DNA from: Barnesiella propionica | Lineage (GTDB): Bacteria > Bacteroidota > Bacteroidia > Bacteroidales > Barnesiellaceae | DNA: 64,000 nt | NCBI RefSeq assembly: GCF_025567045.1 | Contig: NZ_JAOQJK010000004.1 | Span: 124,001 to 188,000, forward strand | Reading direction: 5' to 3' | In this document: positions 25,994-34,822 of the stretch, piece after piece | How the letters are laid out: each line of letters begins with the position of its first letter | Numbering within the stretch: position 1 is the first letter of the stretch | Position numbers and translations under genes: made by a program | Notes under the pieces: model-generated | Told to the model about the DNA's origin: nothing | Seen by the model: only the letters and a program-made list of their open reading frames with translations | The model's database searches: none

Positions 25994-26030
25994 CAGCCAC
26001 ACATATTTCTACAAGTATGTGTAACGGCTG
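25994..26030. repeat. Hairpin-forming inverted repeat before the RND operon
   Basis: CAGCCACACATA (25994-26005) pairs with TATGTGT (26016-26022) and, after an AAC bulge, with GGCTG (26026-26030). It is followed by TTTT. It may be a terminator of an upstream transcript or a second operator. Confidence 0.45.
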
Positions 26031-26088
26031 TTTTGTATTAATGCTTTGGTTTATAGATATATAATAGGGTTTTATCTATTTGTGGCAT

Positions 26089-26096
26089 TATCTTTG
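26089..26096 (+). promoter_or_regulatory. -7 box of the RND operon
   Basis: TATCTTTG matches TAnnTTTG and is 50 bases before the ATG at 26147. The -33 box is not clear. Confidence 0.5.
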
Positions 26097-26146
26097 AATT
26101 AAATGTTACAGATAGAAGGTATATCACTTAAATGTTACAATTGATC

Positions 26147-27334
26147 ATGGTAAAAGTAAAACGCCCAAATGTAAAGCTAGACAGAAAGAAAATAATCTCT
26201 GCGGTAATTATCCTACTGTTATTTTCAGTGATTTTGTTTATTTGGCTGAGGCCCGAAGTGAAGCCGGAGGAGTATCCTACCGTAGAAGTTACACCTGTGG
26301 GCCGGGCCGATGTGGAGGTGTATGGAGAATATGTGGGACGTGTAAGAGCTCAGCAGTTCGTTGAGGTGCGTGCCCGTGTCGAAGGCTATTTAGAGAAAAT
26401 GTTGTTTGAAGAGGGTACATCCGTCCAGAAAAACCAGGTTTTATTTGTCATTAACCAGGAACAATACAAAGCCAAGCTGAATAAGGCTATGGCCCAGTTG
26501 AAAAAAGATGAAGCTTTGGCGTTAAAGGCAGAGCGGGACCTGAATCGTATCAAACCGCTTTATGAGCAAAATGCCGCCAGCCAGCTCGATCTGGATAATG
26601 CTATCGCTACATATGAAAGCGCTACAGCTTCTGTTTCGATGAGTGAAGCCGATGTGACACAAGCTGAAATGGAACTTGGATATACGACTGTACGTTCCCC
26701 GCTTTCAGGGCGCATCAGCGAACGTCATGTTGATTTGGGTACTTTGGTGGGCCCCGGGGGAAAGTCATTATTGGCTACGATTGTGAAAAGTGACACGGTA
26801 TTGGTCGATTTCAGTATGACGGCATTGGATTATTTGAGGAGTAAAGAGAGGAATGTAAATCTGGGGCAACGTGATACGAGCCGTACCTGGGATCCTTATG
26901 TTACTATTACTTTGGCCGATAATTCGGTCTATCCTCAGAGAGGTCTTGTTGATTTTGCCGAACCCCAGGTAGATCCCCAGACCGGAACATTTTCAGTGCG
27001 TGCGGAAATGCCGAATCCCGGCCAGATTTTGCTTCCGGGGCAGTTCACTAAAGTTCGTTTACTCCTCGATGTAAGGGAAGATGCCATAGCTGTTCCGTCC
27101 AAAGCTATTGTTATAGAAAAAGGCGGAGCTTATATTTTCGTGGTACGTAAAGATAATACGGTAGAGAAACGTTTTATTGAATTGGGACCCGAAATTGAAA
27201 ATAAGTTTGTAGTGGAAAGAGGCTTGGCTGTTGGTGAAAATATTGTAGTAGAGGGTTTTCATAAGCTGGCTCCCGGGATGAAAGTGAAAGTGACCGTACC
27301 TGTGAAACCTTCAGGGGAATCTAAAACAGAGTAG
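26147..27334 (+). CDS. RND efflux periplasmic adaptor (membrane fusion protein)
   Basis: 395 residues from MVKVKRPNVKLDRKK; an ATG at 26132 is also in frame. One N-terminal hydrophobic segment (AVIILLLFSVILFIWL) anchors it. The rest follows the AcrA/MexA order: a beta-barrel/lipoyl part (YVGRVRAQQFVEVRARVEGYLEKMLFEEGTSV), a coiled-coil hairpin (QYKAKLNKAMAQLKKDEALALK ... TASVSMSEADVTQAEMEL), the return lipoyl half (YTTVRSPLSGRISER), then the beta-barrel and membrane-proximal domains. It joins the inner-membrane pump to the outer-membrane channel. It is the first gene of an MFP-RND-OMF operon, with only three bases to the pump gene. Confidence 0.93.
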   Translation: MVKVKRPNVKLDRKKIISAVIILLLFSVILFIWLRPEVKPEEYPTVEVTPVGRADVEVYGEYVGRVRAQQFVEVRARVEGYLEKMLFEEGTSVQKNQVLFVINQEQYKAKLNKAMAQLKKDEALALKAERDLNRIKPLYEQNAASQLDLDNAIATYESATASVSMSEADVTQAEMELGYTTVRSPLSGRISERHVDLGTLVGPGGKSLLATIVKSDTVLVDFSMTALDYLRSKERNVNLGQRDTSRTWDPYVTITLADNSVYPQRGLVDFAEPQVDPQTGTFSVRAEMPNPGQILLPGQFTKVRLLLDVREDAIAVPSKAIVIEKGGAYIFVVRKDNTVEKRFIELGPEIENKFVVERGLAVGENIVVEGFHKLAPGMKVKVTVPVKPSGESKTE

Positions 27335-27337
27335 AAG

Positions 27338-30300
27338 ATGAATGTGAATTTTTTTATTGACCGTCCGGTTTTTTCGGCTGTCATATCAATAGTTATCGTT
27401 ATAATAGGAATGATAGGACTTGCGTTTTTACCTATCGATCAATATCCGCAAATTACACCGCCTGTGGTAAAGATCAGTGCCTCATATCCGGGTGCCAGTG
27501 CCCAAACAGTTTCCCAGGCTGTAGCTACTCCTATAGAACAGGAACTGAACGGAACTCCGGGGATGCTTTATATGGAGTCCAGCAGTACTAATTCGGGTGG
27601 TTTCTCCGCAACGGTAACGTTCGATATCGAAACTGATCCGGACCTGGCTGCCGTTGAGATCCAGAATCGTATAAAACTTGCTGAATCCCGTCTTCCTGCC
27701 GAGGTTATACAAAATGGTCTGTCGGTGGAAAAACAAGCGGCCAGCCAATTGCTGACGATTACTCTTACTTCTTCTGACCCGAAGTTCGACGAGATATATT
27801 TGAGTAATTTTGCTACCATCAATGTCCTGGATATGTTGAGACGTATTCCCGGGGTGGGGCGTGTATCCAATATAGGTAGCCGTTACTATGCCATGCAAAT
27901 ATGGGTTCAACCCGACCGTCTCGCCAGTTTCGGACTTACGGTACAAGATTTGCAGAATGCACTTAAAGATCAGAACCGGGAATCGGCGGCGGGTGTATTG
28001 GGACAACAACCGGTAACGGGGCTGGATGTTACTATTCCCATCACTACCCGAGGGCGTTTATCTTCTGTTACGGAGTTCGAAGAGATTGTGATACGTGCCA
28101 ATCCCGATGGTTCGCTTATACGTCTGAGAGATGTAGCCCGTATATCTCTGGAAGCTTCTTCTTATAGTACGGAAAGCGGTATTAACGGAGAGAATGCTGC
28201 TGTATTGAGTATCAATATGTTGCCGGGTGCTAATGCGATGGAGGTGGCTAATCGCGTTAAAGAAGCCATGAAAGAAATAAGCGAAGACTTTCCCGAAGGT
28301 CTCGGCTATGAGATTCCGTTCGATATGACTACTTATATATCACAGTCTATACACGAAGTATATAAGACGTTGTTCGAAGCATTATTCCTCGTTATACTGG
28401 TTGTGTTTTTTTCACTGCAAAGTTGGCGAGCGACAGTGATACCTATTGTTGCAGTACCTATTTCATTGATCGGGACGTTCGGATTCATGCTTATTTTCGG
28501 ATTTTCATTGAATATGCTTACTCTCTTAGGCCTTATTCTTGCTATCGGTATCGTTGTAGATGATGCGATTGTCGTTGTGGAGAATGTGGAACGTATCATG
28601 ACGGAAGAAAAGCTGAATCCATACGAGGCAACCAAAAAGGCCATGAAAGGATTAAGCAGCGCGCTTATTGCGACATCTTTGGTTTTGTGTGCCGTATTCG
28701 TTCCTGTGAGTTTCCTGAGCGGTATCGTGGGACAGCTCTACCGGCAGTTTACTGTAACGATTGTCGTTTCGGTACTTATATCTACTATTGTAGCCCTTAC
28801 ATTAAGTCCTGTTATGTGCTCTCTGATTCTTAAGCCGTCCAGTGGGAAGAAAAAGAACATAGTATTCCGTTATATTAATTATTGGTTGACAAAAGGCAAT
28901 CGTAAATATACCCGGTTTATATTAAGTGCCATGAATCACCGCAAAAGAGTTATGGCTGGTTTCGGGCTGACACTTATATTTATCTTTATTCTGAATGCCC
29001 GTATTCCGACAAGTTTTATGCCGCAGGAAGATCAGGGATATTTTAAGGTCGAATTGGAGTTACCGGAAGGGGCTACGTTGGAGCGAACCCGGGCGGTGAC
29101 AGATAGGGCTATAAAATTTTTAAAGGAGAATCCTTATGTACAATATGTACAAAATGTGACCGGAAGCAGTCCGCGTGTGGGAAGTAATCAGGCAAGAAGC
29201 GAACTGACCGTTATTCTGAAACCCTGGAAGGAACGGGAAGATGTGACTTTGGATGAAATTATGGAAGCAGTCCGTGAAGAATTAAGTCAGTATCCAGAAA
29301 GCAAAGTATTTTTGAGTACACCTCCTGTTATTCCGGGGCTGGGCACTTCCGGTGGTTTTGAAATGGAGCTGGAAGCACGTGGTAACGCTACGCTTACCGA
29401 TCTGGAACGGGCTACCGATACACTTCTTTATTATGCTTCGAAACGGAAAGAGCTTTCGGGCGTATCTTCTTCTCTGCAGTCGGAGATCCCGCAGTTGTAT
29501 TTCGATGTGGACCGGGATAAGGTTAAAATGCAGGGGGTGCCGTTGTCCGATGTCTTTTCTACGATGAAAGCCTATACGGGATCGGTATATGTTAACGATT
29601 TCAATATGTTCAACCGCATTTATAAAGTATATATTCAGGCCGAAGCTCCTTACCGTGTGCATAAGGATAATATCAATTTGTTCTTTGTAAAGGGCAGTAA
29701 AGGAGCTATGATTCCTCTGACTTCGCTGGGGACGGCCACTTATACGACCGGTCCCGGTAATATAAAACGGTTCAATATGTTCAATACCTCTATTATAAGA
29801 GGGGTGGCTTCTCAGGGATACAGTACCGGACAGGCCATGGAAATACTGGAACAGATAGCTGACGAACATTTGCCATCCAATATAGGAGTGGAATGGAGCG
29901 GTCTTTCTTACCAGGAGAAACAAGCCGACGGTAAAACGGCTGTAGTAATGGCATTGGTATTTCTTTTTGTCTTTTTGTTCCTGGCAGCGCAATATGAAAG
30001 CTGGACCGTCCCTATCGCCGTATTATTATCGCTTCCTATTGCCGTACTGGGTTGCTATTTGGGAGTATGGATATGCGGACAGGAGAATAATGTATATTTT
30101 CAGATAGGAATGGTGATGCTTGTGGGACTGGCTGCCAAGAATGCTATTCTTATCGTAGAATTTGCCAAAGTACAGGTAGACAAAGGTGATAATATTGTCC
30201 GTTCGGCTATACATGCGGCTCAGTTACGTTTCCGGCCTATTTTGATGACATCCCTTGCATTTATTTTGGGAATGTTACCACTGGTACTTGCCAGCGGTCC

Positions 30301-30442
30301 CGGTTCGGCCAGCCGTCAGGCGATAGGTACCGGAGTCTTTTTCGGAATGCTATTTTCCATTACTATAGGTATTGTGCTGGTTCCTTTCTTCTTTGTTGCT
30401 ATTTATAAAGTGAAGGCGAAAATTAAAACGAAGTTATCATGA
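27338..30442 (+). CDS. RND efflux pump, HAE-1 (AcrB) type
   Basis: 1034 residues, the usual length. It starts NVNFFIDRPVFSAVISIVIVI, typical of hydrophobe/amphiphile RND pumps. Proton-relay residues are visible: the aspartate pair in TM4 (GIVVDDAIVVVENVER) and the lysine in TM10 (GLAAKNAILIVEF). Both large periplasmic loops are present, and FMPQEDQGYF matches the family. Probably exports antibiotics, bile salts or other amphiphiles, inferred from the family only. It is followed by the outer-membrane channel gene with a four-base overlap. Confidence 0.96.
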   Translation: MNVNFFIDRPVFSAVISIVIVIIGMIGLAFLPIDQYPQITPPVVKISASYPGASAQTVSQAVATPIEQELNGTPGMLYMESSSTNSGGFSATVTFDIETDPDLAAVEIQNRIKLAESRLPAEVIQNGLSVEKQAASQLLTITLTSSDPKFDEIYLSNFATINVLDMLRRIPGVGRVSNIGSRYYAMQIWVQPDRLASFGLTVQDLQNALKDQNRESAAGVLGQQPVTGLDVTIPITTRGRLSSVTEFEEIVIRANPDGSLIRLRDVARISLEASSYSTESGINGENAAVLSINMLPGANAMEVANRVKEAMKEISEDFPEGLGYEIPFDMTTYISQSIHEVYKTLFEALFLVILVVFFSLQSWRATVIPIVAVPISLIGTFGFMLIFGFSLNMLTLLGLILAIGIVVDDAIVVVENVERIMTEEKLNPYEATKKAMKGLSSALIATSLVLCAVFVPVSFLSGIVGQLYRQFTVTIVVSVLISTIVALTLSPVMCSLILKPSSGKKKNIVFRYINYWLTKGNRKYTRFILSAMNHRKRVMAGFGLTLIFIFILNARIPTSFMPQEDQGYFKVELELPEGATLERTRAVTDRAIKFLKENPYVQYVQNVTGSSPRVGSNQARSELTVILKPWKEREDVTLDEIMEAVREELSQYPESKVFLSTPPVIPGLGTSGGFEMELEARGNATLTDLERATDTLLYYASKRKELSGVSSSLQSEIPQLYFDVDRDKVKMQGVPLSDVFSTMKAYTGSVYVNDFNMFNRIYKVYIQAEAPYRVHKDNINLFFVKGSKGAMIPLTSLGTATYTTGPGNIKRFNMFNTSIIRGVASQGYSTGQAMEILEQIADEHLPSNIGVEWSGLSYQEKQADGKTAVVMALVFLFVFLFLAAQYESWTVPIAVLLSLPIAVLGCYLGVWICGQENNVYFQIGMVMLVGLAAKNAILIVEFAKVQVDKGDNIVRSAIHAAQLRFRPILMTSLAFILGMLPLVLASGPGSASRQAIGTGVFFGMLFSITIGIVLVPFFFVAIYKVKAKIKTKLS

Positions 30443-31836
30443 ATATGAAATCCGATGTGAAATTTTTTGTTCTGCCTCTGGCGGTTTTGTTGCTGCTGTT
30501 TTCTTCCTGTAAAATAGGGAGGAAATATGTGAGACCGGATCTTCATTTGCCGGAAACCATCGTTCCGGGTGAGCAGGACTCTGCCGTGTATGCCGATTTG
30601 AAATGGTGGGAAGTATATACCGATACGGTTCTTCAGTCTCTGATTAATAAAACATTGGCTTATAATAAAGATATGCTCATTGCTACTTCCCGTATTAAAG
30701 AAATGGCGATATTAAAACGTATCGATCTGGCGAACCTGCTTCCTTCCGTGGGCGGTAAAATCTCTGCAGAACGGGAATTTGAGAATGACGGTGGGAATAA
30801 TAAGGATATAACCAATACATTCGAAGGAAAATTATTATTTTCCTGGGAACTGGATCTGTGGGGTAATCTTCGTTGGGGACGTGAAAAGGGGATCGCAGAG
30901 TATTTGCAATCGGTTGAAGCGCAGCGTGCCTTGCAGATGACGTTGGTAGCTACGGTTGCCGAGGCTTATTTCGAGCTTATTGCACTGGATAACGAATTAT
31001 CTATCGTGCGTCGTACATTGGCTACCCGGGAAGAGGGAGTCCGGCAGGCAAAACTGCGTTTTGAAGGTGGACTTACCTCCGAGACATCTTATCAGCAGGC
31101 ACAAGTGGAGCTTGCCCGTACTGCAACTCTTGTTCCTGAACTTGAAAGACAGATTGTCAATAAAGAGAACGATATCGCTTTTCTGGCGGGTGAATATCCT
31201 AATGCAGTGAAGCGAGGCATAATGAAACAAGAGATAACATTACCAGAATATTTACCGGTGGGATTGCCATCAGATTTGTTGAAACGTCGTCCGGATATGC
31301 GTGAGGCGGAACAAAAACTTATAGCGGCTAATGCCCAGGTGGGAATAGCATTTACCGATATGTTTCCCCGGATTGCGCTGACCGGACAATATGGTCTGGA
31401 GAGTTCTGTTTTATCCGATTTTTTGAAATCGCCTTATGGGTTACTCGGTGCTAATTTGCTGACCCCTATTTTCAATTCGGGCAAAAATATTGCTAAATAT
31501 AAAGCACAGAAAGCAGTTTACGAGCAGGCTTGTTATGGATATGAGAAAAGCGTTCTGAATGCGTTTAAAGAAGTAAACAATGCAATCGTGAATTTTAATA
31601 AAATGAAAGAGGCATACGAATCCAAACGGAAATTGGAGCAAGCTTCGAAGAGTTATGTGGAACTGGCCCAATTACAGTATTTCAACGGCATTATTAATTA
31701 TCTGGATGTACTGGACGCCCAAAGGGGATATTTCGATGCACAGATAGGCTTAAGCAATGCTATCCGGGACGAACAGATCGCTATTGTGCGTTTGTACAAG
31801 GCTCTCGGTGGCGGTTGGGATACTAATGTATATTGA
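30439..31836 (+). CDS. RND efflux outer-membrane channel lipoprotein (TolC/OprM type)
   Basis: 465 residues. The N-terminus has a lipoprotein signal ending LLFSSCKIG, so the mature protein should be lipid-anchored. Family features are the pattern of two repeated helical halves, KYVRPDLHLPETI near the N-terminus, GLPSDLLKRRPDMREAEQKLIAANAQVG in the middle and FNGIINYLDVLDAQR near the end. It forms the exit duct for the pump encoded just upstream. A shorter start at ATG 30445 is possible. Confidence 0.94.
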   Translation: MNMKSDVKFFVLPLAVLLLLFSSCKIGRKYVRPDLHLPETIVPGEQDSAVYADLKWWEVYTDTVLQSLINKTLAYNKDMLIATSRIKEMAILKRIDLANLLPSVGGKISAEREFENDGGNNKDITNTFEGKLLFSWELDLWGNLRWGREKGIAEYLQSVEAQRALQMTLVATVAEAYFELIALDNELSIVRRTLATREEGVRQAKLRFEGGLTSETSYQQAQVELARTATLVPELERQIVNKENDIAFLAGEYPNAVKRGIMKQEITLPEYLPVGLPSDLLKRRPDMREAEQKLIAANAQVGIAFTDMFPRIALTGQYGLESSVLSDFLKSPYGLLGANLLTPIFNSGKNIAKYKAQKAVYEQACYGYEKSVLNAFKEVNNAIVNFNKMKEAYESKRKLEQASKSYVELAQLQYFNGIINYLDVLDAQRGYFDAQIGLSNAIRDEQIAIVRLYKALGGGWDTNVY

Positions 31837-31850
31837 TATTGCGATCGGGC

Positions 31851-31890
31851 CAACGGCGGGAGGGGATAATATTATCCCCTCCCGCCGTTG
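31851..31890. repeat. Perfect 40-bp palindrome between convergent genes
   Basis: Two 20-base arms, 31851-31870 and 31871-31890, are exact reverse complements with no spacer. The outer part is GC-rich (CAACGGCGGGAGGGG) and the centre is ATAATATTAT. No T-run follows on either side, so if it terminates transcription it does so without the standard U-tract. It sits between the outer-membrane channel gene and the convergent membrane-protein gene. Confidence 0.9.
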
Positions 31891-31903
31891 CTATGGATAA
31901 TTA

Positions 31904-33379
31904 TTATTTCTGTGCGTTTGTTTCTCTATTTATAATTTCCGAAGGATGTCGGTAAATGTTCCACATATAGGCCATAAACAGGACAGACGGAATATAGATA
32001 GGCATGGCATACCTCCATGTCGTATTGGGGCTGGCAAGCGCCGATACGACTATATATATGGTAATAAAGGCCAGTAAGATTCCTGCTGCCTGCCGGTCCT
32101 TTTCTTTAAAACGATATTTCTGAAATGTGAAAAAATAGTAGATAATACTTCCTCCCAAAAGGAACCAGTATATGTAATGGAATATATGTCTTACGGGATT
32201 CAGGTCTGAAAAAAAGGAATGCTTATGTTTGTAGCTATCTGTCTCTATCCCGTAATATTGATGGAAGTATCTTTGGTTTTTGAACTCGATCTGGTCTTCG
32301 GTAATTTTTCTGAATTCAAAGAAACTGAGGAAAGACGGTATAGCGTAATCGGTCAGGAAAGACAGCGGGAAGGTAAAGATTAACTGACGTGCATATTTTG
32401 AATATAATGCTCCGGTTTCGGCCCAGGCAGTTTCGTATTTGTGCCGGGTTGTTCTTCCATAATAGATCATGAATTTTTTGAAAGGGGAGGCTTTGTCCCA
32501 CATTAAACCGGTTGTTAAAGCCTTTTGAGTAGTAAATAAAGAATCGGGACAAGTTTTTAGAAATTGATGATAAACTTGTTCCAGTTGTGTATCGAATTTT
32601 GTTTCGGGCAAGGACTTTGCCTTGGGAATAAGTACTGAAGCGTTGTTCATGAGTTGCCATCCCTCGAATCCTGAAGCCATATTCACTCCGCTGATTCTTT
32701 TATATTCGTGTTTAGCTGAACTTTGTAAAAATAATGATAAGATAACCGGAACGCAGGATAGAGCCAGACGCCATATCATTCTATTCCGTTGCGCCGATAT
32801 GAATAAAGCGATCATGGAAATGGGAACGTAGAACATACCTGTGTACCTGGTCTTATATAATAAAGCCAGGCAACAGAGATGTAAAAGAATTATCCAGATA
32901 TTAGATGTGTATATCAGCCACAAAGCAGTCGCTATAAAAACTATCGTAAGGGTATTGAATATCCCGTCGCTCATAATGAAGTTTGTGCTGAATAATATAG
33001 TGGGAGAGAGAAATACGCATGCACATAAAGTGTAGAACAAGTATCTGTTTCTGATGTTCGACAGATATTTAAATGAATACAGCAGGAATAGTGAAGCTAT
33101 ACTGTTCAGTGCGTATGAAGCGATAAACACAAAGGATATGTGTCCGTTTATGCTGTGTAATATCTGTAAATAATTGGAATATCCCATGGGACGATATACA
33201 TTTTGTATATTGTCATTAGCTGCGGCAATGTAAGCTCCGGAGTCAGGAAATACGAACGGGAACGGATACAGGTAGTAAAAAATAGATCCCAGTATACAGA
33301 TTATTCCAGACAGAACACAAAATTCCCACTTTTGTTCTTTTTCTGACATATATCTGAGAAAGTTCCGGAAATTTTTCAT
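31904..33379 (-). CDS. Polytopic membrane protein, possible GT-C type glycosyltransferase
   Basis: 491 residues from MKNFRNFLRYMSEKEQK; an upstream in-frame start inside the GT2 gene is rejected. At least ten hydrophobic segments are seen. The first external loop contains PFVFPDSGAYIAAANDN, an acidic motif in the position where GT-C glycosyltransferases carry their catalytic aspartate. There is no other diagnostic motif. It follows a family 2 glycosyltransferase gene by 11 bases, so the pair may build and transfer a polyprenyl-linked sugar (inference). It could equally be a flippase or another membrane protein. Confidence 0.7.
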   Translation of the reverse strand: MKNFRNFLRYMSEKEQKWEFCVLSGIICILGSIFYYLYPFPFVFPDSGAYIAAANDNIQNVYRPMGYSNYLQILHSINGHISFVFIASYALNSIASLFLLYSFKYLSNIRNRYLFYTLCACVFLSPTILFSTNFIMSDGIFNTLTIVFIATALWLIYTSNIWIILLHLCCLALLYKTRYTGMFYVPISMIALFISAQRNRMIWRLALSCVPVILSLFLQSSAKHEYKRISGVNMASGFEGWQLMNNASVLIPKAKSLPETKFDTQLEQVYHQFLKTCPDSLFTTQKALTTGLMWDKASPFKKFMIYYGRTTRHKYETAWAETGALYSKYARQLIFTFPLSFLTDYAIPSFLSFFEFRKITEDQIEFKNQRYFHQYYGIETDSYKHKHSFFSDLNPVRHIFHYIYWFLLGGSIIYYFFTFQKYRFKEKDRQAAGILLAFITIYIVVSALASPNTTWRYAMPIYIPSVLFMAYMWNIYRHPSEIINRETNAQK

Positions 33380-33390
33380 AGTACTAGAAT

Positions 33391-34104
33391 TTAATTGATA
33401 AAACGATATTTTATAAGGGTCCATATAGCTTCCAGACCATCTGTCCATCGTATTTTCTTTCCGTCATCGATGGAGCGCGGATAATAGTGTATAGGAACTT
33501 CTTTTATTTTAATGCCTTTTTTGGCTGTTTTCGCCGTGACCTCCGGACAGAACTCGAATCTTGTGCATTTCAACGGAATCGCTTTTAAAAATGTAGCTTC
33601 GAAAGCTTTATAACAAGTCGGTTCATCTGTCAGGTTCTGGGCATACAGGATATTGGTAATAGCAGAGACCAACAGGCCTCCATAATAGAATCTTTTATAG
33701 GAATGTTTATTTTCTTTAATAAGAAAACGTGAGCCGTAAACGACTTTGGCCTGGTTGTGAATGAGCTCTTTCAATAAAATATTATAATCAGCAGGATCAT
33801 ATTCCAGATCGGCATCTTGTATAATGATGTAATCTCCCGTGGCAAAAGAGAGCCCGGTACGTATGGCGGCTCCTTTTCCCCGGTTCTTTGTGTGTTTTTT
33901 ATAGAGTATATTTTCGGATGTATGTTCATAGATAAAGCTATCTACCGTGGCTTTTGTCGAATCTGTCGAGTAGTCGTCGACGACGATCAATTCCTTTTTT
34001 ACCCCGTCCATTAGTTTTACCTGGCATATTTTGTCGAGTATCTGCCGGATCGTTTTATCTTCGTTATAAGCAGGTATGATTATGGATAGCGTATAATGAG
34101 GCAT
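33391..34104 (-). CDS. Family 2 glycosyltransferase
   Basis: 237 residues, a single GT-A domain. It opens LSIIIPAYNEDKTIRQILDKI. The nucleotide-sugar region is VVDDYSTDST, and the metal-binding motif is IIQDADLEYDP. RGKGAAIRTGLSFATGDY is typical of the dolichyl-phosphate mannose / polyprenyl-phosphate sugar synthase branch. No C-terminal membrane helix is seen, so it is probably peripheral. It is the first gene of a pair with the downstream polytopic protein. The -7 box at 34154-34161 lies upstream. Confidence 0.92.
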   Translation of the reverse strand: MPHYTLSIIIPAYNEDKTIRQILDKICQVKLMDGVKKELIVVDDYSTDSTKATVDSFIYEHTSENILYKKHTKNRGKGAAIRTGLSFATGDYIIIQDADLEYDPADYNILLKELIHNQAKVVYGSRFLIKENKHSYKRFYYGGLLVSAITNILYAQNLTDEPTCYKAFEATFLKAIPLKCTRFEFCPEVTAKTAKKGIKIKEVPIHYYPRSIDDGKKIRWTDGLEAIWTLIKYRFIN

Positions 34105-34153
34105 ACTTATTTGATTTTGGGTGTAAAACCGGTTCTTCCGGTATGTTTTTGAG

Positions 34154-34161
34154 CAAAGTTA
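34154..34161 (-). promoter_or_regulatory. -7 box of the GT2 gene
   Basis: TAACTTTG on the minus strand (TAnnTTTG), 49 bases before the ATG at 34104. Confidence 0.5.
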
Positions 34162-34399
34162 ATAACATTTATTATATTTGCTTGAAGCTCCGTTAAATAA
34201 AGTAACGAATTATGTCTCAAAAATATATTTATTTATCCAATGATGAAAGCGTTAATCCTGTAATTATTTTAAAAAATATTTATATGGTAGGAGTGCATTA
34301 GTTGGAAATGAATATGAATTATAACCTTTTAAAATGGTTTATCCGATAAAACGATTTTATTAAGGTTCTATAAACAGCATTAGCATAAAATATATTTGT
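34162..34399. other. Intergenic region between the GT2 gene and the His-rich/TonB operon
   Basis: The 34105-34415 gap between divergent genes is AT-rich. Apart from the two -7 boxes I see no repeat, operator or RNA gene in it. Confidence 0.5.
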
Positions 34400-34407
34400 T
34401 AACTTTG
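34400..34407 (+). promoter_or_regulatory. -7 box of the His-rich protein / TonB receptor genes
   Basis: TAACTTTG (TAnnTTTG) lies 8 bases before the ATG at 34416, so the transcript would have a very short leader or be leaderless. Confidence 0.55.
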
Positions 34408-34415
34408 CAGTCTGT

Positions 34416-34781
34416 ATGAAAGAAAAGTGCGTAAAATTTTTCCGATATTTTTTTCCGATATTCTTTTTGATATATTTCGGGAATATTACTCTTTTTACGC
34501 ATAGTCATATTATGAATGGTGTGACGATCGTCCATTCACACCCTTTCAAAAAAGATAATGCCGACCAGCCAGCACATCAGCATACCCCGGCTCAATTCCA
34601 ACTGATCCATCAATTATCCTCATTTGGAAGTGAGGATATCCCGGCGGTTTGTACGTCGTCGGTAATTTTTCTTGTGGTACTTGCTGTGCTGGTTATTCGT
34701 CTTACCAATCCGGATGTAGGGAATATCGGTAAGAAGGTAATCTCTTTACGTGCCCCTCCTTTTTATACTTGTCTTACATAG
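34416..34781 (+). CDS. Small histidine-rich membrane-associated protein
   Basis: 121 residues. The N-terminal basic stretch and hydrophobic segment (FFRYFFPIFFLIYFGNITLF) look like a signal or membrane anchor. Then come paired histidines: H29-S-H31, H40-S-H42-P, H54-Q-H56 and H65. A second hydrophobic segment (SSVIFLVVLAVLVIRL) follows. The protein is probably membrane-bound with the His motifs in the periplasm and may bind Zn, Cu, Ni or heme. I recognise no named family. It is 41 bases upstream of a TonB-dependent receptor gene and shares its promoter. Confidence 0.7.
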   Translation: MKEKCVKFFRYFFPIFFLIYFGNITLFTHSHIMNGVTIVHSHPFKKDNADQPAHQHTPAQFQLIHQLSSFGSEDIPAVCTSSVIFLVVLAVLVIRLTNPDVGNIGKKVISLRAPPFYTCLT

Positions 34782-34822
34782 AGGGTAAAATTTCATATTA
34801 ATTTATTATTAAGCTTTTTACA

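Larger units (their letters stand above)
25707..26146. other. Leader region of the RND operon
   Basis: About 440 bases without a convincing gene. It contains a possible 32-codon GTG frame from 25801 which I do not call. It also contains a direct repeat TTCCGCACCA (25954-25963, 25986-25995), a near-perfect palindrome at 25975-25993, an inverted repeat at 25994-26030, a -7 box at 26089-26096, and a direct repeat TTAAATGTTACA at 26099-26110 and 26128-26139. Confidence 0.7.
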
